64,000 nucleotides of DNA, from NCBI GenBank assembly GCA_009846005.1, contig VXYL01000066.1, positions 45,451 through 109,450 of the forward strand, in the 5' to 3' direction. The notes below the pieces were generated by a model. That model had not been told where the DNA came from and searched no databases. It saw nothing but the letters and a program-made list of their open reading frames with translations. The DNA is from Gammaproteobacteria bacterium. GTDB taxonomy: Bacteria > Pseudomonadota > Gammaproteobacteria > Pseudomonadales > Azotimanducaceae. Made by a program: the position numbers and the translations under genes. Shown piece by piece: positions 18,114-27,116 of this stretch (the stretch's first letter is position 1; each line of letters starts with the position of its first letter).

Positions 18114-19275
18114 ACGGGCACTCGCCGGCGTGCCCGCGCCAATCCCGAGACGGGAGGAGATCCTGGCGAGGGTGGCGCGTATCGCGCCGATTCTGGATCG
18201 CACGGCCGGCGAATCCGAACGCCAGCGGACGCTGTGCACCGAAGCGCTCACGGCGTTGCACGCGACCGGTCTGTTTGGCCTTTGGGCACCCACGGAGGTG
18301 GGCGGCTACGACGCGGATCTCGTAACCCAGGTGGACGTGCTCGTCGAGGTGGCCCGTGCCGACATGTCGGCTTGCTGGACGATGATGATCGGCACGACGG
18401 TGACCGGCGTGATGGCTGCCGGACTGACCGACGAGGGCCTCACCGAGGTTTTCTCGGGAGAACGACTGCCGATTGCCGCCGGATCGCTGAAGTCGTCCGG
18501 CCGTGCCGAGCCGGTGTCGGGTGGCTACCGAGTGTCCGGGAGGTGGGGTTTCGGGAGCGGCATCCACCATGCCAGTTGGATCGTGGCCAACTGCCTCGTG
18601 ACCGACGACGGCGAGCCGAGGCAACCCGTCGAGGGGATCTCGCTGGCAGTTCCCATTGCCGACGTCGAGGTCGAGGATGACTGGCACGTGGCGGGCCTTT
18701 GCGGGACCGGTAGCAGCAGCTACTCGGTGACCGACGTGTTCGTCCCCCAGCGGCGCGCCATCCAGGCGCCGAGGAAACGGGGCAGTTTCTTCAACGCCAA
18801 CCCGGGACCCCGCCTGCCCATCGAACATGCTGCCGTATCACTGGGCGGTGCCCGCCGCGGCATCGACGAAGTCGTTCGCCTAGCCGGATCCAAGCGACGG
18901 TTGATGGACCCGGCGACCCTCCGGCACAAGGAGTCGTTCCAGTTGGAACTCGGTGCCCTGGAGGCACGCTGGCGGACGTGCGTCGCGGGTGTTCGCGAGA
19001 GCGCCGCCGAACTATGGCAGGCCAGGGACGAAGGCCGGCCCATCGACGGCCCGGCGACGAAGCTGAAGGCCATCTGCGCACACGCCGTCGAGGAGAGCCT
19101 CGCGATCGGCGGGCGCGCGTTCCGGCAGGCGGGTGCCTCGGCTGTCCACGAAACCGACGTGCTGCAACGGGTCTACCGCGACCTCGCAGTGGCCGCTCAG
19201 CATGCGATGGTCTCCGATGCCGCATACGCGGAGTTCGGCAAGGAGCTATTGGCCGAGGTCCCGCGAAGTATGTAG
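18085..19275 (+). CDS. Acyl-CoA dehydrogenase-fold flavoprotein (HsaA/DszC-like group)
   Basis: This 396-residue protein has the acyl-CoA dehydrogenase fold: an N-terminal helical domain, a central beta domain (YRVSGRWGFGSGIHHASWIV, about residues 148-168), and a C-terminal helical domain. The layout is closest to the group that contains flavin-dependent monooxygenases such as HsaA or DszC rather than true beta-oxidation dehydrogenases, and no catalytic Glu in the usual place is obvious. GTG 18085 has AGGA six to nine bases upstream, inside the overlapping amidase gene. Function: oxidation or hydroxylation of an unknown substrate. Confidence 0.75.
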   Translation: MASKRRPDTERALAGVPAPIPRREEILARVARIAPILDRTAGESERQRTLCTEALTALHATGLFGLWAPTEVGGYDADLVTQVDVLVEVARADMSACWTMMIGTTVTGVMAAGLTDEGLTEVFSGERLPIAAGSLKSSGRAEPVSGGYRVSGRWGFGSGIHHASWIVANCLVTDDGEPRQPVEGISLAVPIADVEVEDDWHVAGLCGTGSSSYSVTDVFVPQRRAIQAPRKRGSFFNANPGPRLPIEHAAVSLGGARRGIDEVVRLAGSKRRLMDPATLRHKESFQLELGALEARWRTCVAGVRESAAELWQARDEGRPIDGPATKLKAICAHAVEESLAIGGRAFRQAGASAVHETDVLQRVYRDLAVAAQHAMVSDAAYAEFGKELLAEVPRSM

Positions 19276-19286
19276 GACCTCGCTTG

Positions 19287-19880
19287 CTACAGGGCTACGC
19301 TTTGGTGCAGGACCAGATCCTTCTCGGAGACTGCCTTGATCAGTTGGCCGAGCTTCTCGACACTAGGCACGGAAGTTCCGCGTTCGTAGCGTGCGTAGGC
19401 GTTGCGGGATTTCACGCCGAGGCGTTGGGCCGCTTGGGCGAGAGAGAGGCCGCTCCGCTCCCGTTGTCGTCGGAGCACCAATCCGATCATGCCCCGAACG
19501 TCCGTTGAGCTAACCTCGAAATCGCCTTCCGCCCCGGGATGCACGACAGCGCTGAATCCTGGCCGGTTAGCGAGCGACTCAACCAGATCCTTGGCCATCT
19601 CAAGGGCTTCCCGTTTGGTGTGCCCCTGCGTCATGGCATCGAGCAACGGTACTTCCACCAGCCAGAACTTCCCGTCCTCGTAAACGTTGCCGAACAATCG
19701 CATATCAGTCCTGCTCCTGACTCTCTTGATGATCGAATTCGCGAGTTTCTCGTTGATCTCTCGATGGCGCGGTATCGCTTCCTCGCGTTCTCCGTTCGTC
19801 CAGATGTCATGCCGACGTCCGTGACGGAGAAAGACCCATCCGTGGCGACGAAGAGCGCGTTCCAAATCGCGACGCTTCAT
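19287..19880 (-). CDS. HicA-HicB toxin-antitoxin encoded as one polypeptide
   Basis: Residues 1-59 match a HicA mRNA interferase: MKRRDLERALRRHGW, then the catalytic-type His24 in GRRHDIW, then IPRHREINEKLA. From Met60 on it matches HicB: a partial RNase-H-like domain (FWLVEVPLLDAMTQGHTKREALEMA) and a C-terminal Xre helix-turn-helix (about 150-190; LSLAQAAQRLGVKSRNAYARYE). Normally these are two genes. Here there is no stop between them, yet the internal ATG at 19703 keeps an AGGAG ten bases upstream, so free HicB can probably also be made. TGA exists at the junction in another frame. The start is ATG 19880. Confidence 0.85.
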   Translation of the reverse strand: MKRRDLERALRRHGWVFLRHGRRHDIWTNGEREEAIPRHREINEKLANSIIKRVRSRTDMRLFGNVYEDGKFWLVEVPLLDAMTQGHTKREALEMAKDLVESLANRPGFSAVVHPGAEGDFEVSSTDVRGMIGLVLRRQRERSGLSLAQAAQRLGVKSRNAYARYERGTSVPSVEKLGQLIKAVSEKDLVLHQSVAL

Positions 19881-19923
19881 TGAGAGGACTATACACGGAT
19901 ACGTGTACGTACAGATCAACGGG

Positions 19924-20751
19924 CTATGTGGCACTTGAATGCCGCCGGTCCAACGCGTCCCGCAATCGGTCTCCCAGAACGTTGAGCGCGAACAGCGTCA
20001 CGGCGAGCATCGTCGCCGGGAACGCGAGTTGCCAAGGCGCCGAGCGCATCTCCCGCGCCCCGTCGGCGATCAGGACGCCCCAACTCGTCTGCGGTTCCTG
20101 CACGCCGAGCCCGAGGAAGCTCAAGAAACTCTCCGCGATGATCACGCCGGGCACCGTCAGCGTCGCGTAGACCAACGCCGGTCCGATGACGTTGGGAACG
20201 ATGTGTCGCTTGATGATGCCGGGGGTGCGGACGCCCATGGCGCGCGCGGCTTCCACGTAGGCTTCGTTCTTGGCGGCAAGGGTCTGGCCGCGCACGATCC
20301 GCGCCAGGTCGAGCCAGGACACCGCCCCGAGAGCTGCGAACAGCAGCACGATGTTGCGGCCGAACAGCACGACCAGCAGGATCACCAGCAGAATGAAGGG
20401 CAGCGCGTAAAGTCCGTCCACCACGCGCATCATGGTCATGTCGGCGGCACCGCCAACGTAGCCGGCCGTCGCGCCCCAGGGAATGCCGATCAGGCAACTG
20501 ACGAGGGTCGCGGCGAGAGCGATCACGATGGACAGGCGTGCACCCGTGAGGGTGCGCACGAGCAGGTCGCGCCCGACGCCGTCGGTACCGAACCAATGGA
20601 CGGCGCTGGGGGCCGCGTCGATGGCATCCCAGTCGACGGCGTCGATATCCCAGGGCGACAACCACGGGCCCGTGATTGCCGCCAGCACGACCAGCAGGAG
20701 AACGGCGCAGCAGATCCGCGCCAGCGGCGTGCCGAGCAACGCCTCACGCAT
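19924..20751 (-). CDS. Peptide/nickel-type ABC transporter permease (OppC/DppC family)
   Basis: This 275-residue inner-membrane permease has the N-terminal helix, the HWFGTDGVGRDLLVRTLTGAR segment typical of OppC/DppC, and the cytoplasmic coupling loop EAARAMGVRTPGIIKRHIVPN (about residues 165-190) that contacts the ATPase. It overlaps the OppB-type gene by eight bases. Together with the upstream permease and binding protein it forms a peptide importer operon lacking its own ATPase genes. Confidence 0.93.
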   Translation of the reverse strand: MREALLGTPLARICCAVLLLVVLAAITGPWLSPWDIDAVDWDAIDAAPSAVHWFGTDGVGRDLLVRTLTGARLSIVIALAATLVSCLIGIPWGATAGYVGGAADMTMMRVVDGLYALPFILLVILLVVLFGRNIVLLFAALGAVSWLDLARIVRGQTLAAKNEAYVEAARAMGVRTPGIIKRHIVPNVIGPALVYATLTVPGVIIAESFLSFLGLGVQEPQTSWGVLIADGAREMRSAPWQLAFPATMLAVTLFALNVLGDRLRDALDRRHSSAT

Positions 20752-21661
20752 GGCGGATCCTCGGGTCGAGTCTCGCGTAGCAGAGATCGACCAGCAGGTT
20801 GAAGCCGAGCACCAGGGCGGCGTAGACGACGACGGCGCCGGTGACCAGCGTGTAGTCGCGGTTCAGGGCGCCCTGCACGAAGTAACGGCCGAGACCCGGC
20901 AACGAGAACACCTCCTCGATCACCATGGAACCGGCGAGCAGGCCAGCGGCCGCGGGACCGAGAAACGACACCACGGGCAGCAGTGCGCTTGGTAGCACAT
21001 GGCGCGTGACGAGGCGGAAGCGGCCAAGACCCTTGGCCCGGGCCGTCACGACGTGGGGGCGGCTGAGCACTTCCAGGACGCTGCCCCGGGTCAGTCGCAT
21101 GAACGCGGCCGCATATGGCAACGCCAGGGTGATCGCTGGCAGCACGAAGTGCTTCCAAGTGGCATAGCCGCCGGCCGGGAACCAGCCGAGCGAAACCGCG
21201 AACAGGAGGACCAGCACGGGTGCGACGACGATGGGCGGCAGGGCGAGGCCGAGCGTGGCGCCGAGGACCAGCAGTCGGTCCCGTGGCCCGTCCCGGCTGA
21301 GTGCCGCGAACGTGCCTCCCGCGACACCCATTGCCAGCGCCAATGACAGCGCCGCCAGGCCGACACCGACGCTGATCGGCAGCCCCATGCCGATCAACTC
21401 GTTGACCGAGAAGTCCTTCTGCCTGAACGATGGTCCGAGGTCGCCGCTCAACAAGTTGACCACGTAGCGGCCGTACTGGAGGAGCAACGGTTGGTCGAGG
21501 TCGTAGGCGGCGCGCAGGTTGGCTTCCACCTCCGCCGGCAGTCGGCGTTCCCCGTCGAACGGCCCGCCCGGGGCGAGGCGGACCAGAAAGAACGTCACCG
21601 TCACCACCGCCCAGAGGGTTACGACCGCAAAGGCCAGCCTCCGGAGCAGGTAGTACCTCAT
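20744..21661 (-). CDS. Peptide-type ABC transporter permease (OppB/DppB family)
   Basis: This 305-residue permease has the OppB-family N-terminus (YLLRRLAFAVVTLWAVVTVTFFLVRLAPGGPF), six predicted membrane helices and the coupling motif (ARAKGLGRFRLVTRHVLPSAL, about residues 210-230). It starts three bases after the stop of the substrate-binding protein gene and overlaps the next permease gene, so the three are one transcript. Confidence 0.94.
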   Translation of the reverse strand: MRYYLLRRLAFAVVTLWAVVTVTFFLVRLAPGGPFDGERRLPAEVEANLRAAYDLDQPLLLQYGRYVVNLLSGDLGPSFRQKDFSVNELIGMGLPISVGVGLAALSLALAMGVAGGTFAALSRDGPRDRLLVLGATLGLALPPIVVAPVLVLLFAVSLGWFPAGGYATWKHFVLPAITLALPYAAAFMRLTRGSVLEVLSRPHVVTARAKGLGRFRLVTRHVLPSALLPVVSFLGPAAAGLLAGSMVIEEVFSLPGLGRYFVQGALNRDYTLVTGAVVVYAALVLGFNLLVDLCYARLDPRIRHA

Positions 21662-21664
21662 GGG

Positions 21665-23227
21665 TCAGTCGTGCTCGCGAATCCCGAGGTACCTCGCCGG
21701 GTGCACGTTGCGGGCGTTGGTCCGCCACCCAGTTATTCGGGGACTCACCAGGCTGCGGATGGTGACGGCGTAGAGCGGCACCACCGGGTCGTGGTCCAGC
21801 GCTGCGACTTCCGCCTGGCGGAGCAGGCCAAGCCGCGCCTCGAGTCGCGCGGTACGTTTTGCGCGTTCCATCAGGGCGTCGACCTCGGCGTTGGCGAAAC
21901 GCCCGTAGTTCACGTCGCCAGTCGAGGACATGAGGAGCTCCAGGTAGTGCTCCGGATTGTTCTCGCCGAACCAGCCGGCCTGGGCGACTTGGAAGTTGCC
22001 CTGGCGAAGTTCCGCGAAATGGGCGTTCAACTCGGCATGGTGCAAGGCGGTTTCGACGCCGATCGCCTTCCACATCGCGGCGATGGCGACCTGGACATTC
22101 TTGCTGTCGGCACCGGCGATGTAGCGCAGGGTCACCTGCAGCGGGTTGTCGCTGTTGTAGCCGGCTTCGGCGAGTAGTTGGCGGGCCGCGTCCTGGTCCA
22201 CGGCGCGCGGCGCGACGGCGCTTGAGTAGTTCTCAACCATGGGCGGAACGAACGACGCGCTGGGCACCTCGCCGCTTTCGAGTACCCGGCCGGTCAGGAT
22301 CTTGCGGTCGATCGCCAGCGCGAGGGCGCGGCGTAACCGCGCGTCGTCGAAGGGTGGTTCGGTGACGTTGAACACCAGGTACATGATCGACAGCAGCGGG
22401 AAGAGGTGGATGTGGTCTGCCATCTCCTGTTTCAGCCAGCCGATTTCGCCGGGCGGAAAGTCGCCGACGATGTCCAGTTCGTCGTTGCGGTAGCGGTTGT
22501 AGGCGGCGTTGCGGTCGGCCGTGGGATAGTAGGTAACCGCCTTTAGCCGGACGTTCGCGGCATCGCGGAAGTGCGGGTTCTTCTCGGCACGAACGAAGCC
22601 TTGGGGTTGCCATTCGTCGAGTACGAAAGCCCCATTGGTGACCATGTTGCCGGGTTTGACCCAATCGTCGCCGAGTTCCTCGACGACGTGTTTCGGCACC
22701 GGGTAGCCGGTGGGATAGATCAGCCGTTCCGCGAAGAACGGGAACGGCTTGGCGAGCCGGATCTCGAGCAGGTGCGTACCGAGTGCCCGGACGGCGAGTT
22801 CGTCGAGGGATGCCTTGCCGGCGTTGACCGATGCCGCGCCGTTGATGGCGTAGAGAAAGTAGGCGAGGCTCGCGGCCGTGGCCGGGTCGAACAGGCGTCG
22901 GAAGGAGAATACGAAGTCGGCAGCCGTTACGGGTACGCCATCGGACCAGCGTGCGTCCTCGCGCAGTTGGAAAGTCCATGTCAGGCCGTCTTCGGACACG
23001 CGCCAACTCTTGGCCGCCCCCGGAACGACGCGGCCGTCGGCATCGTGGGCTGTCAGCCCCTCGAAGAGGTCCGCGAGGATCTTTTCCTCGAGATTCAGGT
23101 TGTAGCGGTGCGGATCCAGGGTCAGCGGCTCGCCGCCGTTGCCGATGTGCAGTTCCGCGGCATGGGCCGAGGCAGCGAGCAACGTGACGCAGACGACGGG
23201 CATCGCATGCAGTAAGCCTGCAACCAT
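21665..23227 (-). CDS. Periplasmic oligopeptide-binding protein (OppA/SBP family 5)
   Basis: This 520-residue family 5 solute-binding protein has a signal peptide ending near ASAHAAELHIGNG. The OppA-like pattern follows: EPLTLDPHRYNLNLEEKILADLFEGLTAHD, WTFQLREDARWSDGVPVTAADFVFSFRRL, and later LRRALALAIDRKIL. The start is ATG 23227, with AGGGA nine bases upstream. It delivers peptides to the two permeases encoded after it. The ATPases OppD and OppF are not in the window, so a shared ATPase from elsewhere is implied. Confidence 0.94.
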   Translation of the reverse strand: MVAGLLHAMPVVCVTLLAASAHAAELHIGNGGEPLTLDPHRYNLNLEEKILADLFEGLTAHDADGRVVPGAAKSWRVSEDGLTWTFQLREDARWSDGVPVTAADFVFSFRRLFDPATAASLAYFLYAINGAASVNAGKASLDELAVRALGTHLLEIRLAKPFPFFAERLIYPTGYPVPKHVVEELGDDWVKPGNMVTNGAFVLDEWQPQGFVRAEKNPHFRDAANVRLKAVTYYPTADRNAAYNRYRNDELDIVGDFPPGEIGWLKQEMADHIHLFPLLSIMYLVFNVTEPPFDDARLRRALALAIDRKILTGRVLESGEVPSASFVPPMVENYSSAVAPRAVDQDAARQLLAEAGYNSDNPLQVTLRYIAGADSKNVQVAIAAMWKAIGVETALHHAELNAHFAELRQGNFQVAQAGWFGENNPEHYLELLMSSTGDVNYGRFANAEVDALMERAKRTARLEARLGLLRQAEVAALDHDPVVPLYAVTIRSLVSPRITGWRTNARNVHPARYLGIREHD

Positions 23228-23267
23228 TTGAATTCCCTGAATGAATCGACTCACGGGGTGGACGATT

Positions 23268-23693
23268 TCAGTCTGGGTCGTCGTCGTGATCCCAGGCGCG
23301 CTGCATGTGCAGGAAGGTGAACGAGGCGGTCCAGGCGATGAGGACCAGCCCGGCCAGGCCCTCGGTCCCGGTGATCGCCCGCAGTGGTCCCGACGGGAAC
23401 TCGTCGCCGAGACCAAGCGTGGTGTAGGCCGAGGCGGAGAAGTAGATGCAACCGGAAACCGACGGGTCGGACACGGCGCCGAACATGGTTCCGGACATGA
23501 GGTAGTAGGCCATGCCGAAAATCCAGATCTCTGCGACATGGACGACGAGCATCGCCACGACGAAGGACAACACGCCCACGGGTCGACCGTCGAGGCGCGG
23601 GGACCGGTACAGCCGGCGCATGGCCGCGTAGTGGATGACCACGCAGGTCCCGGTCAGGGCGGCCGCGATGCCGTAGGCCATTACTTCGATCAT
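23268..23693 (-). CDS. Small potassium-channel-like ion channel protein
   Basis: This 141-residue protein has three hydrophobic helices (about residues 4-25, 43-65 and 110-130). A pore loop with a selectivity-filter-like TTLGLGDEFP (about 91-100) precedes the last helix, as in Ion_trans_2 two-helix channels. The canonical T-V-G-Y-G-D filter is here T-L-G-L-G-D, so ion selectivity may differ from classical K+ channels. No RCK or other regulatory domain is attached. It lies 40 bases upstream of the binding-protein gene and could share its transcript. Confidence 0.78.
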   Translation of the reverse strand: MIEVMAYGIAAALTGTCVVIHYAAMRRLYRSPRLDGRPVGVLSFVVAMLVVHVAEIWIFGMAYYLMSGTMFGAVSDPSVSGCIYFSASAYTTLGLGDEFPSGPLRAITGTEGLAGLVLIAWTASFTFLHMQRAWDHDDDPD

Positions 23694-23819
23694 GGGATCC
23701 CCCTGCTGAACGAGTATGGCACATCGACACGACCGGTCCGCCCAAGGGGTCGCTGCTACAATCGCCGTCCGTTAAGCGGTCCCGTCAAGACATTGCCCAC
23801 GGTCCCCGGTCCCCGAACA

Positions 23820-24752
23820 GTGATCCTCGCCGGCGACATCGGCGGCACCAACGCCCGTTTCGGCTGCTACGCCGACGGAGAACGGGTCGGCGTCGCCGAA
23901 CTCGACGCCGAGGCCTTCCCAAACGGCGAGGAACTGCTCGCCGCCGCGTTGGCCGAACTGCCTCCGCGCACCATCGACGCCTGCTGTCTCGCGGTGGCGG
24001 GACCGGTTTTCGGTGACGAAGCGAAGCTGACCAACATCGACATCGCGTTCTCCCGGACCGGCATCGAAGCGGCAACGGGCGCATCGGCGGTCGCCCTGGT
24101 CAACGACATGGTCGCGCTGGGAAGCGCGGTCAGCGGGTTGCCCGACGACCGGTTCGAGTTGCTGAGCGGGGAGCCCCGGGATGGTGTGAAGTGCGTACTT
24201 GCGGCGGGCACGGGGCTCGGCATGGTCGTCGTGGCGGACGGCAAGTGCCTTCCATCCGAGGGAGGTCATGCGCGCATTGCCCCGGTGGGAGCCTTCGAGC
24301 GGGAGTTGATCAGCTTCTCGGAATCGGAAGTCGAGCTCCATGGCGGCGTCCTCGCTTGGGAGCACTACCTTTCGGGTCGCGGTGTCGAGGCCCTTTACCG
24401 GGCCGTCTGTGCCGTTTGGGGTGCCAAACCGGAGTGGTTCGATGCGGAGAGAATCACGCGCCGGGGACTCGCGGTGGAGGATCCCGTCTGCCACACCACG
24501 GTGGAGACCTGGGCCGGCATGCTCGCCACGGCGGCAGGTGGCCTTGCGGTGACATCGTTATCGTTCGGAGGCGTCTACCTGGGCGGGTCGATTCCGGTGG
24601 CAGTCGCCGAGTTTCTCCGGGGGGCGCTGTTCAGGCGGCGTTTCGAGGACGCGGCGTGGGCAGCCGACTATCTGAAGGAAATCCCAATTTACCTCGTCGC
24701 GGATCCCCTCGCTGGACTCGACGGCGCGCACTTGATTGCCGCGGAACGTTGA
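23820..24752 (+). CDS. glk: Glucokinase (Glk family)
   Basis: This 310-residue ATP-dependent hexokinase phosphorylates glucose at entry into glycolysis. It shows the COG0837 glucokinase marks: phosphate-binding AGDIGGTNARFG at the N-terminus, LVNDMVALGSAV, the adenosine-site LAAGTGLGMVVV, and the sugar-binding PSEGGHARIAP. The start is uncertain: GTG 23820 places the first strand at residue 1, while TTG 23793 would add nine residues; neither has a clear Shine-Dalgarno. It is divergent from the channel/importer genes and is followed 24 bases later by the LLM oxidoreductase. Confidence 0.9.
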   Translation: MILAGDIGGTNARFGCYADGERVGVAELDAEAFPNGEELLAAALAELPPRTIDACCLAVAGPVFGDEAKLTNIDIAFSRTGIEAATGASAVALVNDMVALGSAVSGLPDDRFELLSGEPRDGVKCVLAAGTGLGMVVVADGKCLPSEGGHARIAPVGAFERELISFSESEVELHGGVLAWEHYLSGRGVEALYRAVCAVWGAKPEWFDAERITRRGLAVEDPVCHTTVETWAGMLATAAGGLAVTSLSFGGVYLGGSIPVAVAEFLRGALFRRRFEDAAWAADYLKEIPIYLVADPLAGLDGAHLIAAER

Positions 24753-24776
24753 GCGGAATACGAACAGGAGCACATC

Positions 24777-25823
24777 ATGAAGGTAAGCATCGGCATCGGC
24801 GGCGCCGCTTCGGGTGGCCGCCGCGACGACTTCCAGGACAACGTCGAGTTCGTCGTCGAGGCGGAGAAACTCGGCGTCGACACCGTCTGGTCCGCCGAAG
24901 CGTGGGGACAAGACGCCATCGCGCCGCTCGCCTACCTAGCGGCCCGCACCGAACGCATCCGTCTCGGTACCGGCATCATGCAGATCAGCGCCCGCACACC
25001 CAGCATGACGGCGATGACGGCGCTCACCATGGCGTCGATCTCGGGCGAGAGGTTCATCCTCGGCCTCGGTGCCAGCGGTCCGCAGGTGGTCGAGGGCCTG
25101 CAGGGCAGACCGTTCAAAGCGCCGTTGACGCGCATGCGCGAGACCGTCGACATCGTCAAGCTGGCCTTCGCCGGCGAACGCATCGCCTACCAGGGCCGCT
25201 ACCACCAACTGCCGCTGCCAGGCGGCGAAGGCAAGGCCCTGCGCCTCGCCCAACCCGGCAACGATCGCATCCCCATCTATCTGGCGACCCTTGGTCCGAA
25301 CGCGCTTCGCTACACGGGCGAGGCGGCGGACGGCTGGCTTGGCACGTCGTTCACGCCGGAGCACGCCGACGCCCACCTCGACCCCATTCGTGCGGGGGCG
25401 GAAGCTGCAGGCCGCAGATTGTCCGACATCGACATCCAGGTTGGCGGCACCGTGGCCTTCGGCGATGCCGAGGCGCTGGCCGAGCCCATGAAGGCCGGCC
25501 TCGCATTCACCTTGGGCGCCATGGGTTCGGCACGGACCAACTTCTACAACGACGCCTTCAAACGCGGCGGCTGGGACGCCGTGGCCCGGGAGTCCCAGTC
25601 GCTCTGGGTGGCCGGCAAACGCGACCAGGCAACAGCGGTCATCCCCACGGAGATGGTGCTGCAGGCGAACCTGCTCGGCAGCGACGCGGAGGTTCGCGAC
25701 CGCCTGCGAGTCTACCGGGACGCGGGTGTCACGACGGTGCGGCTGGCACCGGCGGGACGGGACGTGAGGTCGCGGCTTGACACCTTGTCTCGAGCGATGG
25801 ATCTCGTCGGCAGCCTCGACTGA
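24777..25823 (+). CDS. LLM class flavin-dependent oxidoreductase (luciferase-like)
   Basis: This 348-residue TIM-barrel oxidoreductase uses FMN or F420. It has the luciferase-like pattern AEKLGVDTVWSAEAWGQDAIAPLAYLAARTERIRLGTGI near the N-terminus and LGLGASGPQVVEG in the middle. Its closest style is the F420-type LLM group common in actinobacteria and uncultured proteobacteria; cofactor and substrate are not determinable. It starts 24 bases after glucokinase, probably co-transcribed, although no functional link is apparent. Confidence 0.88.
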   Translation: MKVSIGIGGAASGGRRDDFQDNVEFVVEAEKLGVDTVWSAEAWGQDAIAPLAYLAARTERIRLGTGIMQISARTPSMTAMTALTMASISGERFILGLGASGPQVVEGLQGRPFKAPLTRMRETVDIVKLAFAGERIAYQGRYHQLPLPGGEGKALRLAQPGNDRIPIYLATLGPNALRYTGEAADGWLGTSFTPEHADAHLDPIRAGAEAAGRRLSDIDIQVGGTVAFGDAEALAEPMKAGLAFTLGAMGSARTNFYNDAFKRGGWDAVARESQSLWVAGKRDQATAVIPTEMVLQANLLGSDAEVRDRLRVYRDAGVTTVRLAPAGRDVRSRLDTLSRAMDLVGSLD

Positions 25824-25871
25824 CGCGTTGGCCCGACCGTTTTCGCCGCCGTTCAGCGGCCGTTGAGGCGG

Positions 25872-27116
25872 TCAAACCACTATGCCAGCGACCGCCACCG
25901 TCCGACGGATGCACACGGCCGTCAGCACACCGGTTCCGACGACGCCAAGAACCAGCCCCGCAGTGACTGGCACGGGCCATTCGATGAACAATGTCATCAA
26001 TGCCGACCACACGACAAGGAAAACCGGTAGCGCCATCGACAACACGTACCGGGCTGACCCCACTGGCACCAGCCTGATCCGTGCAAACATGACCAGGACC
26101 TGCAGGAAGATGGCGGCCTGAACCAACAACAGCATGTTGGCGAGCGCGCTAGGCTTTGAACCGGGTGCCAAGACACAGGCGCTGACCAATCCCGCCGGCA
26201 GCCACCCTAGCGTTCGTAACAGGACCATATTGGCGCACCAACGCCCAAGATCCGAACGGGACTCCGCCGCACCCACTAGCCAGTAAAGATGAACGACCCG
26301 GTGAAGGTTGTCGCAGAGAAATAGGGTACGCGGGGCGGCAACGGACACGCACGCGATCACGAACATGAGCGTCTCGATGAAGCCCAAGTCGACGTTGAGC
26401 AGAACTAGCGCAACGCCGACTAGGATGGTGCTGTACGCGAGTTCCTTGACTACTGGTCTGCCGTACGAGGCGTAAGGTACCAGCGAGCCCCGGGGCTGTT
26501 GAAGACTCCGGACTGCAAACGGTTCAGAGACCGGTGCTGGCCGGAAGTGCGGGGAGTTGAGGCTTCGTTTGATGAGTCCCAGGACGAAACCCGACAAGAC
26601 CAGCGTCAGGACCTGCACCCAGGGCTCTGAGAGCAACCTGAAGAACGAGTCGTGCAGGCCAAAGAAGGTCGCGAACAATATAAAGGTGCTGCAGGCCAAA
26701 ACGACGAGCCCGACCACGGCAATTGGGGGGCGACCGACGCCGAGCAGAAACGCATACGTGAAAGTGGACCCCGCGAGCAAAGCCGGTCCCACTGCGGGCG
26801 TCGGGTTGCCCGCCAACATGGACAGCGTTGCGCAACCCACGGCGACGATGCACAGGAACGCGGTAACCATGGTGAACAGCGAGTTGACGTAGCTGGGCGT
26901 CAGGTTTCGGTTCGGCCAACTCGCGAGTGCCGTCGCGCCGGCACCGACGAGCCATCCGCAGATTGCGAGCACCCATACCGACGTGCCGTTGCCGGCCAAA
27001 GCCGGTGTGCCGTCCCAGCGTGGAATGACCACCAGGGTCGCGACGAACGCGGCCACCGCCGAGAGGGCCCACCACCAACCGCGGAGGAACGAACGCAAGA
27101 GGAGTGCGGCTCTCAT
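25872..27116 (-). CDS. Multi-pass membrane protein, partner of the adjacent ABC ATPase
   Basis: This 414-residue hydrophobic protein has about ten predicted transmembrane segments spread over its length and no recognisable catalytic motif. It starts with a four-base overlap (ATGA) at the end of the ABC ATPase gene, so it is almost certainly the membrane subunit of that transporter. I do not recognise a family closely. YtrA-linked systems usually carry ABC-2-like permeases, which fits its position. It ends near LLM, with which it converges. Confidence 0.75.
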   Translation of the reverse strand: MRAALLLRSFLRGWWWALSAVAAFVATLVVIPRWDGTPALAGNGTSVWVLAICGWLVGAGATALASWPNRNLTPSYVNSLFTMVTAFLCIVAVGCATLSMLAGNPTPAVGPALLAGSTFTYAFLLGVGRPPIAVVGLVVLACSTFILFATFFGLHDSFFRLLSEPWVQVLTLVLSGFVLGLIKRSLNSPHFRPAPVSEPFAVRSLQQPRGSLVPYASYGRPVVKELAYSTILVGVALVLLNVDLGFIETLMFVIACVSVAAPRTLFLCDNLHRVVHLYWLVGAAESRSDLGRWCANMVLLRTLGWLPAGLVSACVLAPGSKPSALANMLLLVQAAIFLQVLVMFARIRLVPVGSARYVLSMALPVFLVVWSALMTLFIEWPVPVTAGLVLGVVGTGVLTAVCIRRTVAVAGIVV

